DNA from: Manihot esculenta
Lineage: Eukaryota > Streptophyta > Magnoliopsida > Malpighiales > Euphorbiaceae
Reading direction: 5' to 3'
Assembly (NCBI RefSeq): GCF_001659605.2
Contig: NC_035169.2
Span: 6,066,110 to 6,130,109 of the forward strand
Length of the DNA stretch: 64,000 nt
Part shown: piece after piece, positions 47,283 to 58,700 of the stretch
Numbering within the stretch: position 1 is the first letter of the stretch
How the letters are laid out: each line of letters starts with the position of its first letter
The notes under the pieces: model-generated
What the model was told of the DNA's origin: nothing
The model's input: the letters and a program-made list of their open reading frames with translations, nothing else
Database searches by the model: none
Translations under genes and position numbers: made by a program

Positions 47283-48680
47283 TTATATAGAATTGTAATA
47301 AAAATAAATCTTAATCATATTTTAAACCTCATGCTTTAGATTTGGTTAGAGGACTATTTTTGTTTAGCAAATGTATAATAAATATTAATAAAAAGTTTTT
47401 TTAAGATTAATTTTGATTTTTATGTGTATATATAATAATGACAATTATTATATATGATTGTGTTTTTGGTGAGAAAGAAAATAATTTTCCAATAAAATAT
47501 AACCATAAATCTTTATATATTTTTTTATATTATTCATTTTATAAGAAAAGAATTTAAATAAATTTTTTTAAAATGATTTTTTTAATTAAAAAAATTAAAT
47601 TCTTTAATTTTAAATAAAAAATTATTTAAAAAATAAATCAATCAAATTAAATTTCTATAAAATTTTTTATTCCACACGAATGATATAATTACTTAGTACT
47701 TATTCAGTCAAACTTATATTTTATATGATATAATTGTTGTATTTTTAGGATTTCTAATAATAATTTACTTATGAAATAGTTCTCCATGATAATTCAATCA
47801 TAAACATTTATTCATTATCTTTTATTTAAAATTAAAGATTTCACAATAATTCAATTTAATTTATTTTTTTATCATACTTTTTATTTGAAATAAAAAAATT
47901 AATTTATTTGAAATAAAAAAACATTAATTTTTTTGAAATAAAAAAAAATTAATTTTTTAATTAATTTTTATTGTATTAAAATTTATTTAATTTTTTATAA
48001 AATAAATTATGTCAAATAAAATATACATATATATGTATTTTCTTTTTTTTTTAAATTTTATTTACTTCTTTCAACATCTTTCTTTCTCAAAGGAGATTGA
48101 GTTTGACGTGGTACTTTAATTATTATACTAAATAAGATAAGTCACTTTTTACCAAGTTAATTACTAAATAATACCGGTAATTCTACTAATATAAATGTCT
48201 AAATTAGTTTAGTCTACTAATTAAGAACATATAATTTACGTAATATATCTAACTTCAAATTTTCATTTTATCCCATATGCTTTAAAGAAAAAAAATTCTA
48301 CATGTAATATATTCGACGATATGATACTATAAGCACATTTATAAAATGCAACTAATGGAATATACTAAGTAAGAAAAAAGAAAGAAAGAAAGAAGCCTAA
48401 AATTAAGAGGAAGAATATAACTAGTATTTCTTTCAGATTTTGCATATCTCATTGCCTCAACATTTGATATTTGAATTCTAGTTAATATACACATACGAAA
48501 GAAAAATTAGTCGTTTGTTAAGTACAAATTAAATAATGCGAAACTGACTGATGTGTTTGAATTTATTAGAATTGACATATCCTTATCCAAAGCAAATGGA
48601 TTTATATTTAAAAATCAACAAATAAAAATTCAAATGCTTTTATCTCCTTATCAAGCCTCCCACATCAAAAAGTATTAATG
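47283..48680. other. AT-rich leader of gene 9
   Basis: No gene is seen. Short-class leader that keeps the ATGCAACTAATGGAATATA stretch lost in leaders 7 and 8. Confidence 0.6.
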
Positions 48681-48693
48681 ATAATAACAATAA

Positions 48694-48756
48694 CCAATGA
48701 CCAATCAAAATGTAGATCAAATAGAATAGAACTCCTTTTTATAGCGCTTATAAAAG
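48694..48756 (+). promoter_or_regulatory. Core promoter of gene 9
   Basis: CCAAT boxes from 48694 and 48701, with TATAAAAG at 48749-48756, 79 bp before the ATG. Confidence 0.7.
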
Positions 48757-48827
48757 GCTATTCAATTCTCTAGTTTGTTTCATAGTTTCTTTTTTTTTCT
48801 CTAATTATAATATTTTTCATAGTGATA

Positions 48828-49181
48828 ATGAAGACACAATTTGCTATTTTGCTTCTGGTTCTTCTCTGTTCAGTTGATTTTTTCCCTCAAGGTCTGGCTA
48901 GGCCATGGTTGGAAGCTTTTGATGAAGAAGGAATTCAAAATTTTGCACTTCCGCCTGTTACCCATGAACCTAATGTTTCAAAATGCTTGAAAATTTTCCA
49001 TGAAGAAAAGATTTGTGTTGGCGAGATTTTATTGTCGATTCGGAATCATAGAGTCATAGTTGATCCAAGATGCTGCAACCTAGTTGATAAAATTAGTGAA
49101 GATTGCTCAGGAACTTGTTTCGCCGGACTTACTGAATCATTTTTCAGTATTGTTTTGAAAAATTATTGTGCTTATAAATAA
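48828..49181 (+). CDS. Prolamin-like secreted cysteine-rich protein, copy 9 (last of the array)
   Basis: Intact 117-residue protein with full-length signal peptide and all seven mature cysteines. It combines Val44 with Arg75 and has a private Asn at residue 84 right after the Cys82-Cys83 pair. Although it sits behind a short-class telomere-like block, it lacks the signal-peptide deletion of copies 7 and 8, so that deletion arose after the subfamilies split. The 3' flank is the alternative type shared with gene 5. AATAAA is near 49,331. Confidence 0.8.
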   Translation: MKTQFAILLLVLLCSVDFFPQGLARPWLEAFDEEGIQNFALPPVTHEPNVSKCLKIFHEEKICVGEILLSIRNHRVIVDPRCCNLVDKISEDCSGTCFAGLTESFFSIVLKNYCAYK

Positions 49182-49339
49182 GCGTTATTGTTTAATATTT
49201 AGTTATTTCAATTATCTATCATTATTAGGATTTTATTTTGTTTTTTAGTTATTTATATTCCATTAGCCATTAGATATTAGAATTTTTAGATGGTGCTATT
49301 TCGTAGCATATACAATCTTGATAAAGATTAATAAAGAAT

Positions 49340-52300
49340 ATTTTTTTCTATATTTTCTTTTTGTGTGTATGTATGATAATAGTAAAACAAGACCCAATCA
49401 CAGAAGTAAATTTGAAACAGTATACTTTGAGAACATAAAAGCCATTTAATTTTTTGTGTTATTTTTTCTTTGCAAAAGAAGTAAATTTTCCTCCCAACCT
49501 AAGTAATTTTAACTTTTCTTAATTTCTAGTTTTTTATTTTTTATAATTAAATATTTAGATAAAGTTAATAGAAAATCAAAGGTTATATTTATTGATAGAT
49601 AATAATGTGTGAAAAATTTCATGATATAATTTTTTGTTTAGCAAATTTATAATTGTTAAATTTGAGTCAGTACTAATTTACTCCAAATGCTAGATTAAAT
49701 TTGAATTGGGCCTAACCCATTTAAAAAATTATTCCCTTTTCGATAATAATAAATATTAATAAAAAAATTTTCATGGTCAACTTTGATTTCATATATATAA
49801 TAATGACAATTTGTTTATTTTTATTATTTTTTTATCAATTTGTTTAATTGTTTAAAAAAGAAATTTAGTTTATAAATTTCCTAAAAGTATGTATTTGGGT
49901 CAGCTTTATAATTTTTTGTGGATAAAAGAATAAAATTTTTATTTATAAAAAAAATCTCTTATAAATTTATACATTCCTTACAAAAAATAATATGATAAAT
50001 TAAAATACAGAGAATTAATCATGGATTCACATTTATATTTTGTAAATTTTTTTTCTTAAAAATATTTACAATATATTTTGTATGTTTTATAGAAAAAATA
50101 AATTATTTGTACAATGCTAAAATTCAAATAGTTTATTTTTCATTACTTTATTCTAATTTAAAACTAAATTTTATTAATAAATTTATATATAAAGATTTTA
50201 AGATATAAAAATAATTTTTTATTAAAAAAAGTTTTTTTAAATAATTTTTTTATCAGAGAAATATTTTTTACGATAAAATTTTTAAATATTTTTAAATATT
50301 AAAAAATATAGAAAATATTTTCTTAAAAAATAAACAGACCCTAAAAATTAAAATGAATCATTTTAAGAAGAGAAAAAAAAATTCTGTTTGATGGAAAATA
50401 CTCGAGCGCTATTTTTTTTTTTCAATAATACTGTGACAAATTATTTTTATTTTGCAGAAATGTCAAAATTTTTCTTTATTTTGCCACAAAAGAATTATAT
50501 TATTGTGTTTTTGGTGAAAAAAAAATTCCCAATAAAATTTAACCATAAATCTTTATTTTTTTTTGACATTATTCATTTTATAAAAAAAGAATTTAAATAA
50601 ATTTTTACATAATCATATAAAAATTCAACTATTTTCAAGATGAATTTTTTAATTAAAAAAATAAATAAATTCTTTAATTTCAAAACTTTTTAAAAAGAAA
50701 TCAATCAAATTAAATTCCTACAAAATCTTTGATTCCACACGAATGATATAATTAGTTAGTATTTATTTACTTAAACTTATGTTTTATACGATATAATTAT
50801 TATATTTTTCAGGATTTCTGATCCTAATTTACGTATGAATAGTTGTCTCTAAGATAATCAAATCATAGACATCTATTCATTACTCTCTTATTTGAAATCA
50901 AACAATAATTCAATTTAATTCTTTTTTTTTCATATTCCTTATTTGGAATAGAAGAATTGATTTTACTTTTAGCTCATTTTTATTTTGTTAGAATTTATTT
51001 AAATATTTTTTTTATAAAATGAATCATGATAAATGGAGAATATACGTATTTGAATATTTTCTTTCTTTTCCTATTTTGCTTACTTCTTTCGGCATCTTTT
51101 CTTTTTTATCAAAGGAGATTTGGAGATCAAAAAACTTCAACATGATTTTATCCGATTGAGTTTAACGTTGGTACCTTAGTTACTAGATATTTCTAAATAA
51201 TATTGTTAATTTTACTAATGTTAAAGTCTATTGGGTTTTTTATACTCAACATGATTTTATCCGATTGGATTTTTTATACTCAATTTTAAGGAAATGGCCT
51301 GCAAAATATGAGAAAATGGTCGGAATGTCTCGGTAGAGACCCTCCCTTGTTTAAGTTAGGAAACTTTTAGAGTGTTACATTAATGATAAGAGATACAAAT
51401 AGAAATGAAATAGAGAAGAGAAGAGAAAGAGGAAGCTTCAGAGAGAGAGAAAAGAGAGAGGATATGTCTTAAGAGTATCTGTATGAGTGTGGGAGAGAGG
51501 GAGTCTATCCTCCTCCTTGGGTCAAATCAATGGTATATAATCCCTGATCATTCTGTCATCTTTTGTGTCATGTCCCATTAGACTGAATTAAGATGTTCTC
51601 TTGCAAGTGTGTCAAGTGACTTATTAACGAGGGGGTGATTTACTAATAAATATGGAGCTGGTTGGTCCATACCCTATCCATCATATGCGTCACGAAAGTC
51701 TATTTCACCCACACAGATTTATGATTTCAGTGAAATACCAAGGAGACAACCAGTGTAGTGTAGAGGTCTGCATCTTACCTTGGTCTCACCAAGTCGTACT
51801 CTCACTTGATCAGTATTAAGGTGGGTCTCCCCTAGTCACTTATAATTAATCGGGCCTGCATTCAATATTGAGTCTTGAAGAAGTATGGCCATCTGTTCTG
51901 GATTTTAACAGGGTCAAGAGTATTGTTTTAATCTTTATATCTCATAAATCAGACTTTCTGCTGTCCGGTCGCATTAAATAAAGATATTCATAAAACTCTT
52001 TTAAATTCCGTATACACGTATCGTAATCTTAAAAGATCATGTTATTTATATGTTATGACCAACCATGTACAATCATAATAATCCTTTCATTTCAGGTGAA
52101 AAGTTTTAGTCATATTCTGCATTATTCACACGTAACGCTCTGCATTATCATCTTCATCATTGCAACAAGGGTCCAAGCTATTGTTGGAATGATTCCTAGC
52201 ACAATATCATCATTATCTCATCTTAATGCATCTCTATATCCATACAAGAATAGTTAGTTGAATAATTATTCTTAGTATATTTTAACCAAGACTCTTGTTT

Positions 52301-53500
52301 TTTCTTTAACATTATTAATTTTGATTTAGATCTATTTCACTCTATATAGTACTCTTATTTTAATATTGGATGGTTAAATTTGAATTGGATTTAATTTATT
52401 TAAAAAAATATTAAAATTTTTATAAAAAAATATATTATCTTTATTTTAAATTAATGTAGAATTCAACAAATACACACATGTGCCTGTGCAGACATGTAAC
52501 CATGAGACAAGAGAGATGTAATGGCATGGGATAAAGGTGAAGAGTGTCTCGGGAATCAGGTCGTGAATGGCAGGACAACATGTGAAATAGAGCTCGTGAA
52601 AGTTAAAAGTGGTGGAGGTGGGTGTAGTAAAAAAATTCAACTCATGTGGATTCTTTTCCTTTTTCTTTTTCAATAGCTGTGGACTCTACACTAGTTTAGA
52701 ATCCAAGGATGTGGGAATGAGACTTTATTAAAAAACATGCATCTCATTTCTTCACTCAAGAACAATCAAGCCAAAGTCGAATAATAACTAATCCTTACTT
52801 CAAATTAATTGGGATCGGTTATATCAATTTTTTATCGCTTCAGACAAAATCTCATTTATTGTCGTTGTAGTTTTAATTTCATTTGCTGTAAAAATTTATT
52901 ATGTTTTTTTTGTTCATGAGAAAGAAAATTTATGTTTTTATATAAAAAATATTAAAATTAATAATAAAAATATTTACTATCGCAATTTTATAGCAGTAAC
53001 ATGCATTATTCATATACTTTAGATATTAACTCTAATATTTATTTGTGTAAGATGAATTAGTGAAAAATCTCTTCCATTTAATCAAATCATATCATTTTTA
53101 GTAACTAGTTTAAAGGAACTATTACTTTCCCAAACCATTATTTCTTTCCATTTTACAGCGTACCACAATAATTGTAATAATAATAATAATAATAATTAAT
53201 CAATTAGAAAAACTTTTTTGATGTGATAGAACACCTTCCCCTCTAAAAATTAATCAAATAAAAGAATTAGCCATGTACTTAATAATTTCTATTATTTTCT
53301 ATTAAAGAAAGATAATTTCATTATTTAGCTTTGTGGTATTTAAGTTATTTTCAAGATTGTATTGTATTTAGTTTGAATTTAAATTAAAATTTATTATACT
53401 AAAAAAATCTAAATGGTTTCATTTTTTATACACGAGGGTATCTATAATTTAACTCAAAATGTAAACTTATCTCAATAAAATAAAATAATTTAAACTCTTA
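49340..53500. other. Right flank of the array and spacer before the DREB2-like gene
   Basis: From 49,370 to about 50,515 it matches the gene 5 flank, and from about 50,350 to 51,480 it matches 7,400-9,150 downstream of gene 2. After about 51,500 the sequence is less AT-rich and no longer resembles the array. I recognise no gene in 51,500-53,500; short open frames there lack family motifs. A TAA-type microsatellite lies at about 53,175-53,197. Confidence 0.6.
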
Positions 53501-53909
53501 CCCTTCATCTAAGATTTTAACTTCTTTTAGAATAAAAATTTTTAAGTTAAAAAGAATGGAATTTTTTTATTTTAAAGAAGAAAATTATTTTTTAAAAAAA
53601 TCAATTAAATTGATCTTTGTGAAATTATTGATTTCAAATGGAGAATTTAAATATATTACATACTTCTATTATGGTTACATGAGCATGCATAGCAAGAGAG
53701 AAGGTTACGAAAACAAGATGAAGGATTTGAAATTGCTACTCACATTCACTAACGGTCACATGGACATGAAACTTTCCCCAAACGTGACAACATTTAAACC
53801 AAACTACAGTCCCACTCTCTACATATCCCGCGCCTTTCCGCCCATTTTCTGCATTCATCAACTCTCATTCTCACACTCTCTTCACTCATCTTTACTCTTA
53901 GCTCCCCCA

Positions 53910-54779
53910 ATGGAGAATTCCAGGAGATCTCCATTGAAGCCATGGAAGAAAGGTCCAGCTAGAGGCAAAGGTGGCCCTCAAAACGCCATGTGCGAGTATC
54001 GAGGAGTTCGCCAAAGAACTTGGGGAAAATGGGTAGCAGAAATAAGGGAACCCAAGAAGAGAACAAGACTATGGTTGGGTTCTTTTGCTACTGCTGAAGA
54101 AGCTGCCATGGCGTATGATGAAGCTGCAAGGAGATTATATGGACCAGATGCTTATCTCAATCTACCTCATCTTCAGCCTAGCTCCATTAATCCTCTAATT
54201 ACCAGCAAATCACAGAAGTTCAAATGGATTCCTTCCAATAACTTCATTCCTATGTTTCCTTCTTGCGGGTTGCTTAATATACATGCACAACCTAGTGTTC
54301 ATGTCATTCATCAGAGGCTCCAAGAACTCAAGAAAAATGGGGTTCTTGGTCAATCCTCTAATGTTTCTAATTCATCATCTTCTGATTCAAGAAATGAAGC
54401 AAACATTGTAAATGATAGAACCCATGTAGAAAATCATATAGTTATGGAGAAAGATGTGGAAATAACATCAGAAAAGATGGTGAGATATGATGAGGAGAAA
54501 CCGCAGATTGATTTAAATGAGTTCCTTCAGCAACTAGGCATACTAAAAGTAGAAGGGAAACCAGAAAACAATGATGCCACAGAAAGTTGTGTGGAGCAAG
54601 TATCTTTATTAAACGATGATGACAAGGACAATAACCTTGCAGCCGTGGCAGACAAGAGTTTCAACTGGGATTCGCTGATTGAGATGCATGGAATTGCTGA
54701 TCATCTAACAGCAGAATCATCTAGTTTACAAGTTCATGATGTCCAAGAAGACCCGGCTTTCCCAATTTGGAACTTCTAG
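53910..54779 (+). CDS. DREB2F: DREB2F-like AP2/ERF transcription factor
   Basis: Single-exon gene for 289 residues, a nuclear transcription factor of the DREB2 (A-2) group, which binds DRE/CRT elements in dehydration, heat or salt responses. A basic N-terminus ([11 protein letters not shown], 12-22) precedes the AP2 domain (about 30-87: [19 protein letters not shown]...AYLNLPHL). Val42 and Glu47 correspond to the Val14/Glu19 pair favoured by DREB proteins. Conserved DREB2F-type blocks follow: FKW-PS...MFPSCGLLN and [15 protein letters not shown] (104-142), a Ser-rich patch (149-160), [14 protein letters not shown] (200-213) and an acidic tail with FNWDSLIEM (251-259). The frame is open for 118 codons upstream, but the family start MENSRRS and the pyrimidine-rich leader before it favour this ATG. 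An ACGTG core lies at 53,782-53,786. The subgroup call rests on remembered family motifs. Confidence 0.85.
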   Translation: MENSRRSPLKPWKKGPARGKGGPQNAMCEYRGVRQRTWGKWVAEIREPKKRTRLWLGSFATAEEAAMAYDEAARRLYGPDAYLNLPHLQPSSINPLITSKSQKFKWIPSNNFIPMFPSCGLLNIHAQPSVHVIHQRLQELKKNGVLGQSSNVSNSSSSDSRNEANIVNDRTHVENHIVMEKDVEITSEKMVRYDEEKPQIDLNEFLQQLGILKVEGKPENNDATESCVEQVSLLNDDDKDNNLAAVADKSFNWDSLIEMHGIADHLTAESSSLQVHDVQEDPAFPIWNF

Positions 54780-55790
54780 CATCTAGCCAGCTAGGAGGAA
54801 TCAACTGGTTTTGGTAGAGAGAGATACACGTACCCTCACTGGATATTTTGGAAGTAGGAATCTTTGGTGATCCTTAAATATACCAAGTTTAGGCTGCTCT
54901 AGACCCACTTCTCTTCCCACTTATACTAAGCATTTCTATCCATTAGTGGCATAGCATCATACTAGAGTCAGCAAATAGAAAGCATTAACTTTGCTTTCGT
55001 AGTCTTACTGGTAGGATTGGGGAGTAAATTCACTTGTTGCACCTGTTGTTAGCCTATGGCTGCCATTGATGTGAACTTAGCAGATGTTTGTTTGTTTGGC
55101 TCACATTTAACTGAACAGGATACTTTTGTTTCTGTTCCAGCATTTTCTGGCTAGACTAGGGAAACCTACAATACAAAACCCTCAAATTCTCTAAGGATTT
55201 AAAACAAGCTTCTCAACCGAGCAAGTTAACCACGTTCATTATTGAAGGGTCAAGTGTAGTGACTAGTGAGACTTCTCCTGGTATTCCCTACCAGGAGCAT
55301 GGAATAACCCCCTTCAAAAATGTAATGAAACAAAATTTAGAAGAAAAATAAACAATTAAGTTCATTCAATTACATTGAAGCATTCTCTAACAAAAGAATG
55401 TGCCTGTGTAAAGCACATGAAAGATGAAACAAAAAGACCATACCCTCTAACCAAAAGTTTTGAGTATCTATAGCTGAAGTAGAGCATTAACAATGGCAAA
55501 TTTTGTAGGACGCAAGAAAGTGAAAAAGAAAAGGGAACAGTCAACATCAACAGGTAGGCTAGCTTATGGTACAATTCCATTAACTAATACTTCCATATAA
55601 GACTTGTCTCAAAATTCTGATTGCCAATGTTCTTTCAGTTGCTACAGATAATGCCAAACAAAAATCAATTGTTTTCAAGAGCATAACATATTTATTTTGC
55701 TCCAAATGCATTTAAGGAACCAAATCCTAAAGAATGCAGTTTTATGATCCCTGATACAATATTGCGTAAGCCTCCACCTTGGATATTTGA
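54780..55790. other. Convergent intergenic region (3' UTRs)
   Basis: The space between the DREB2-like stop codon and the helicase stop codon. It should hold both 3' UTRs. A TTTATT at about 55,688 is a possible AATAAA signal for the - strand gene. Open frames here have no recognisable motifs. Confidence 0.6.
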
Positions 55791-58700
55791 TTATTCATTG
55801 CGGTACTCGGAGGCACTCAGATACTCACCATGTTCCTCAAAGTATTCAACCAGTCGCTTTAAGAACGCATCACTAGTCACCGTCTCAGTGTCGCAGACAA
55901 GGCAACACTGTCTTCTTGCCCGTGTCACAGCTACATTCATGCGTCTGTGGTCACTCAGAAATCCCACCTAAAATGTTTGGGAAATTCGACTTTTAAATAT
56001 GCCATGATTCTGAGATTTCTAAAATTTAAAATATGTAGGAGGAGATGAGCAACAAAATTGCTTTGCATACCTCTTTCTTTGAGTTTGATCGAACCATAGA
56101 AATAATAATTGCTTCCTTCTCTCGGCCTTGAAAACCATCAACCGTTGAGATTTCCATATCCTTCAGCTTATCTTCATTGCTCCTCAATATCTTCAGCAAG
56201 AGAACCTGTGCAGTGCCAGTTGGGTCATGTCCAAGGAAAAGCCATATAAAGTGGAAAGAAAAGTGCATAGATGTAGCAAGCAGATTTCCATTTGTCAAGG
56301 AACTATTTTATTTACTAACATTTATTGAACAGTCAGCCCACAGAAATGGGAGAATTGTTGAATCACAGAAACTTGTATACCTGAGCTGCATAAGGGGTGA
56401 TTATTCCAATATCAGAAGCCAGGACACCACTCTCAACAAGTCTCTTTGCATGGGCTATAGCAACTTCAGCTTCTCCCTCATTCATTGTGCTATCTTCTTC
56501 ATCTTTCTTTTCTTCCATGTCACATCTGAAGCATAATAACATCAAATGGGCATAATCCTACTTCTTTTAACCCATTCTTTAACAACTTAAAATTTTCCAG
56601 ATATCTTGTGGACTTCTTCCATCACCTTTGCTTGTCATAACTCAAACTGTTACTTGCTTCAAGAGAGTTTGTTTTCAATCTTAATTTCACAAAGTGACTG
56701 GATTTGAAAACAGGGAACCTCATGTGGAAAGCAAATGGCAAATCATTATTAAGTCAACGAAGTAACTATTTCTTGAAATATTTTGGAAATACAGTCATTT
56801 CAACTAATGATTACCAGCACTCTCAGAACCACAGATCAAGTCCATAGCTCTTATATAGTCATATTACATACCCAGCAATGTCGATGAGAAGAAGGGTCTG
56901 TTCTGTGGATGAAGACCTCTTTACACCTTCAAGATCAAGAAGCTTATGTGCAGCAACACTAGCATGGGCCTTGATCTGAAATTCACCACAAGAGTGAAGT
57001 GAAACAATCAAAGCTCTCCCACAAATCAGAATATAGTGATTTTCTATTTGTTAACACGTTTACTTGGCAAACAAAATCTAAAGATTATCAAACCTTGCTA
57101 TCATACAGCTCTTTAGACGACCAGTTCATAATAAGTTCATGCATGCGGTACTGGACAGTAAGCATAGAAGTAACTTCATCACCATACAAGTCTGCAAGGC
57201 GTTCAAAGAGAGTTCTCCCTAAGCCTTTCTTCTCAGCTTCAACACTTTGGATGGTGGGAGGAAGCTGAAGATGGTCTCCTGCAAGAATACACCTTGAACC
57301 CTGGAAGAAAGCTCGTATCTCATTAACTGAATCTCAAAGTGTTAATCCATGCTCTACATTCTAGAATAAACTATGTCACATGTAATAGTCTCTTAATGCT
57401 ATTATCAAATTCACTCGGAAAACATCAAGAGCACATGAACCAGACGATATATATTCAATTAGTTGTCTACCAGTCCTCCAAAAATGTCTTTATTAGAATT
57501 AACCTAACAAGCATATGTGACCCAACTCAAATAAACTAAACATCCATGCCAAGTAGCCGAGTCAGCTACATGCATTTAAGTGGGGTGAGAAAACTTATTC
57601 CATCCGCATATTAAAAAAGGGTTCTCATCTCTGTCCACAGGGTCTGTACATTTGCAATGCAGGTTTCTGGTTGCCCATGAATGTGTGTAAAACCTATGTA
57701 GCACACCAATAACTAGCAGCCATCCACCAAATGAAAATTTATGTTGATAGAATTCAGGTGGTTTGCAGGATGAGTACATGTTTACCTTTAATAAAGCAAT
57801 CCAGCAAGCTATTTCAAGTGCCTGGGCAGCTTCATCAATAATGACCAAATCAAATGAAGTACTGTCCAACTTGTGAGATAATGCACCAGTTAAAGTTGTC
57901 AACACAATATCAGCATTTTTAATTACATCTGACACAGCTAGTTGCTGTCTTTTCCGTTCTTCTTTTGAGAGAGACCGGAGCTCCCTCTGGATGTCTCTTC
58001 TAGTGCTTTTGTCCTTGGTTTTCAACAGCTTCCCATTTAGTGCCTGAATAAATGCAAGAACATTAGTGCCGACAATTTTTGACATGACCCATTTAAGTGA
58101 AATGACACAAGGCAACATAAAGTTAAGTGTTCAGGGTTGGGCATAAACAGGTTCACGTTGTAAATGGTCAACCTGTTTAGGCACACCCAAAAAACGTGTC
58201 CTAACTCCTAAGCAGATTGCCCCGCATGACTCAAATAGACACAATTAGATGTCATTATTTAATCAAGTTTATGCACCAATCCCTAAAACATGACCCCACT
58301 AACCTATTAACAACCTGTTTATATATATAATAACAATTTGACATATACATTATCCATAAAATATTAATATAATATAATGAAATGAAATAAAAGTTCAAAC
58401 CTTTATTGTTGCTGCTGTTGTTATTTTTTCTATTTAATTATAAAATAACCTTTTATTTCACACCATCTATTTAAAAAATTTATTCTGAATCCTTAATGAC
58501 ACACACATATATAATTACACACATGATTTGATATGATATTAAAGATTGTATAATTTAGTCATTGTAGAAATTTTTTATTATTTATTCTATTATTAGATAT
58601 GAATTTATGAACAACTTCTGTTTACACTTGTTTAGCTGGGCCCCAACTACATATGCCCTTTAAATCAAGTTTTACTAAATCAATGGATACTGATTTTTTA

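Larger units (their letters stand above)
1..51500 (+). repeat. Composite tandem array: nine prolamin-like genes with Gypsy and telomere-like modules
   Basis: Nine copies of one small secreted-protein gene lie head to tail on the + strand. ATG-to-ATG spacings are about 2.8, 6.1, 4.8, 4.7, 6.5, 4.4, 11.1 and 5.7 kb. Seven of them (copies 1 and 4-9) are preceded by the same Gypsy fragment fused to a telomere-like block and an AT-rich leader. The 11.1-kb interval is explained by a CACTA insertion and part of the 6.5-kb interval by a Copia insertion. Borders are approximate: the array is already under way at position 1, and recognisable array sequence fades near 51,500. Growth by unequal exchange or segmental duplication is inferred from shared lesions and junctions. 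Confidence 0.85.

Noticed and set aside
51500..53500. A gene between the array and the DREB2-like locus
   Set aside because: Open frames at 52,039 and 52,446 (-) are short and have no motifs or convincing splice partners.
56177..56536. Plus-strand frames across 55.7-63.3 kb
   Set aside because: Antisense shadows or intron read-through of the helicase gene, whose - strand exons join in phase with complete helicase motifs.
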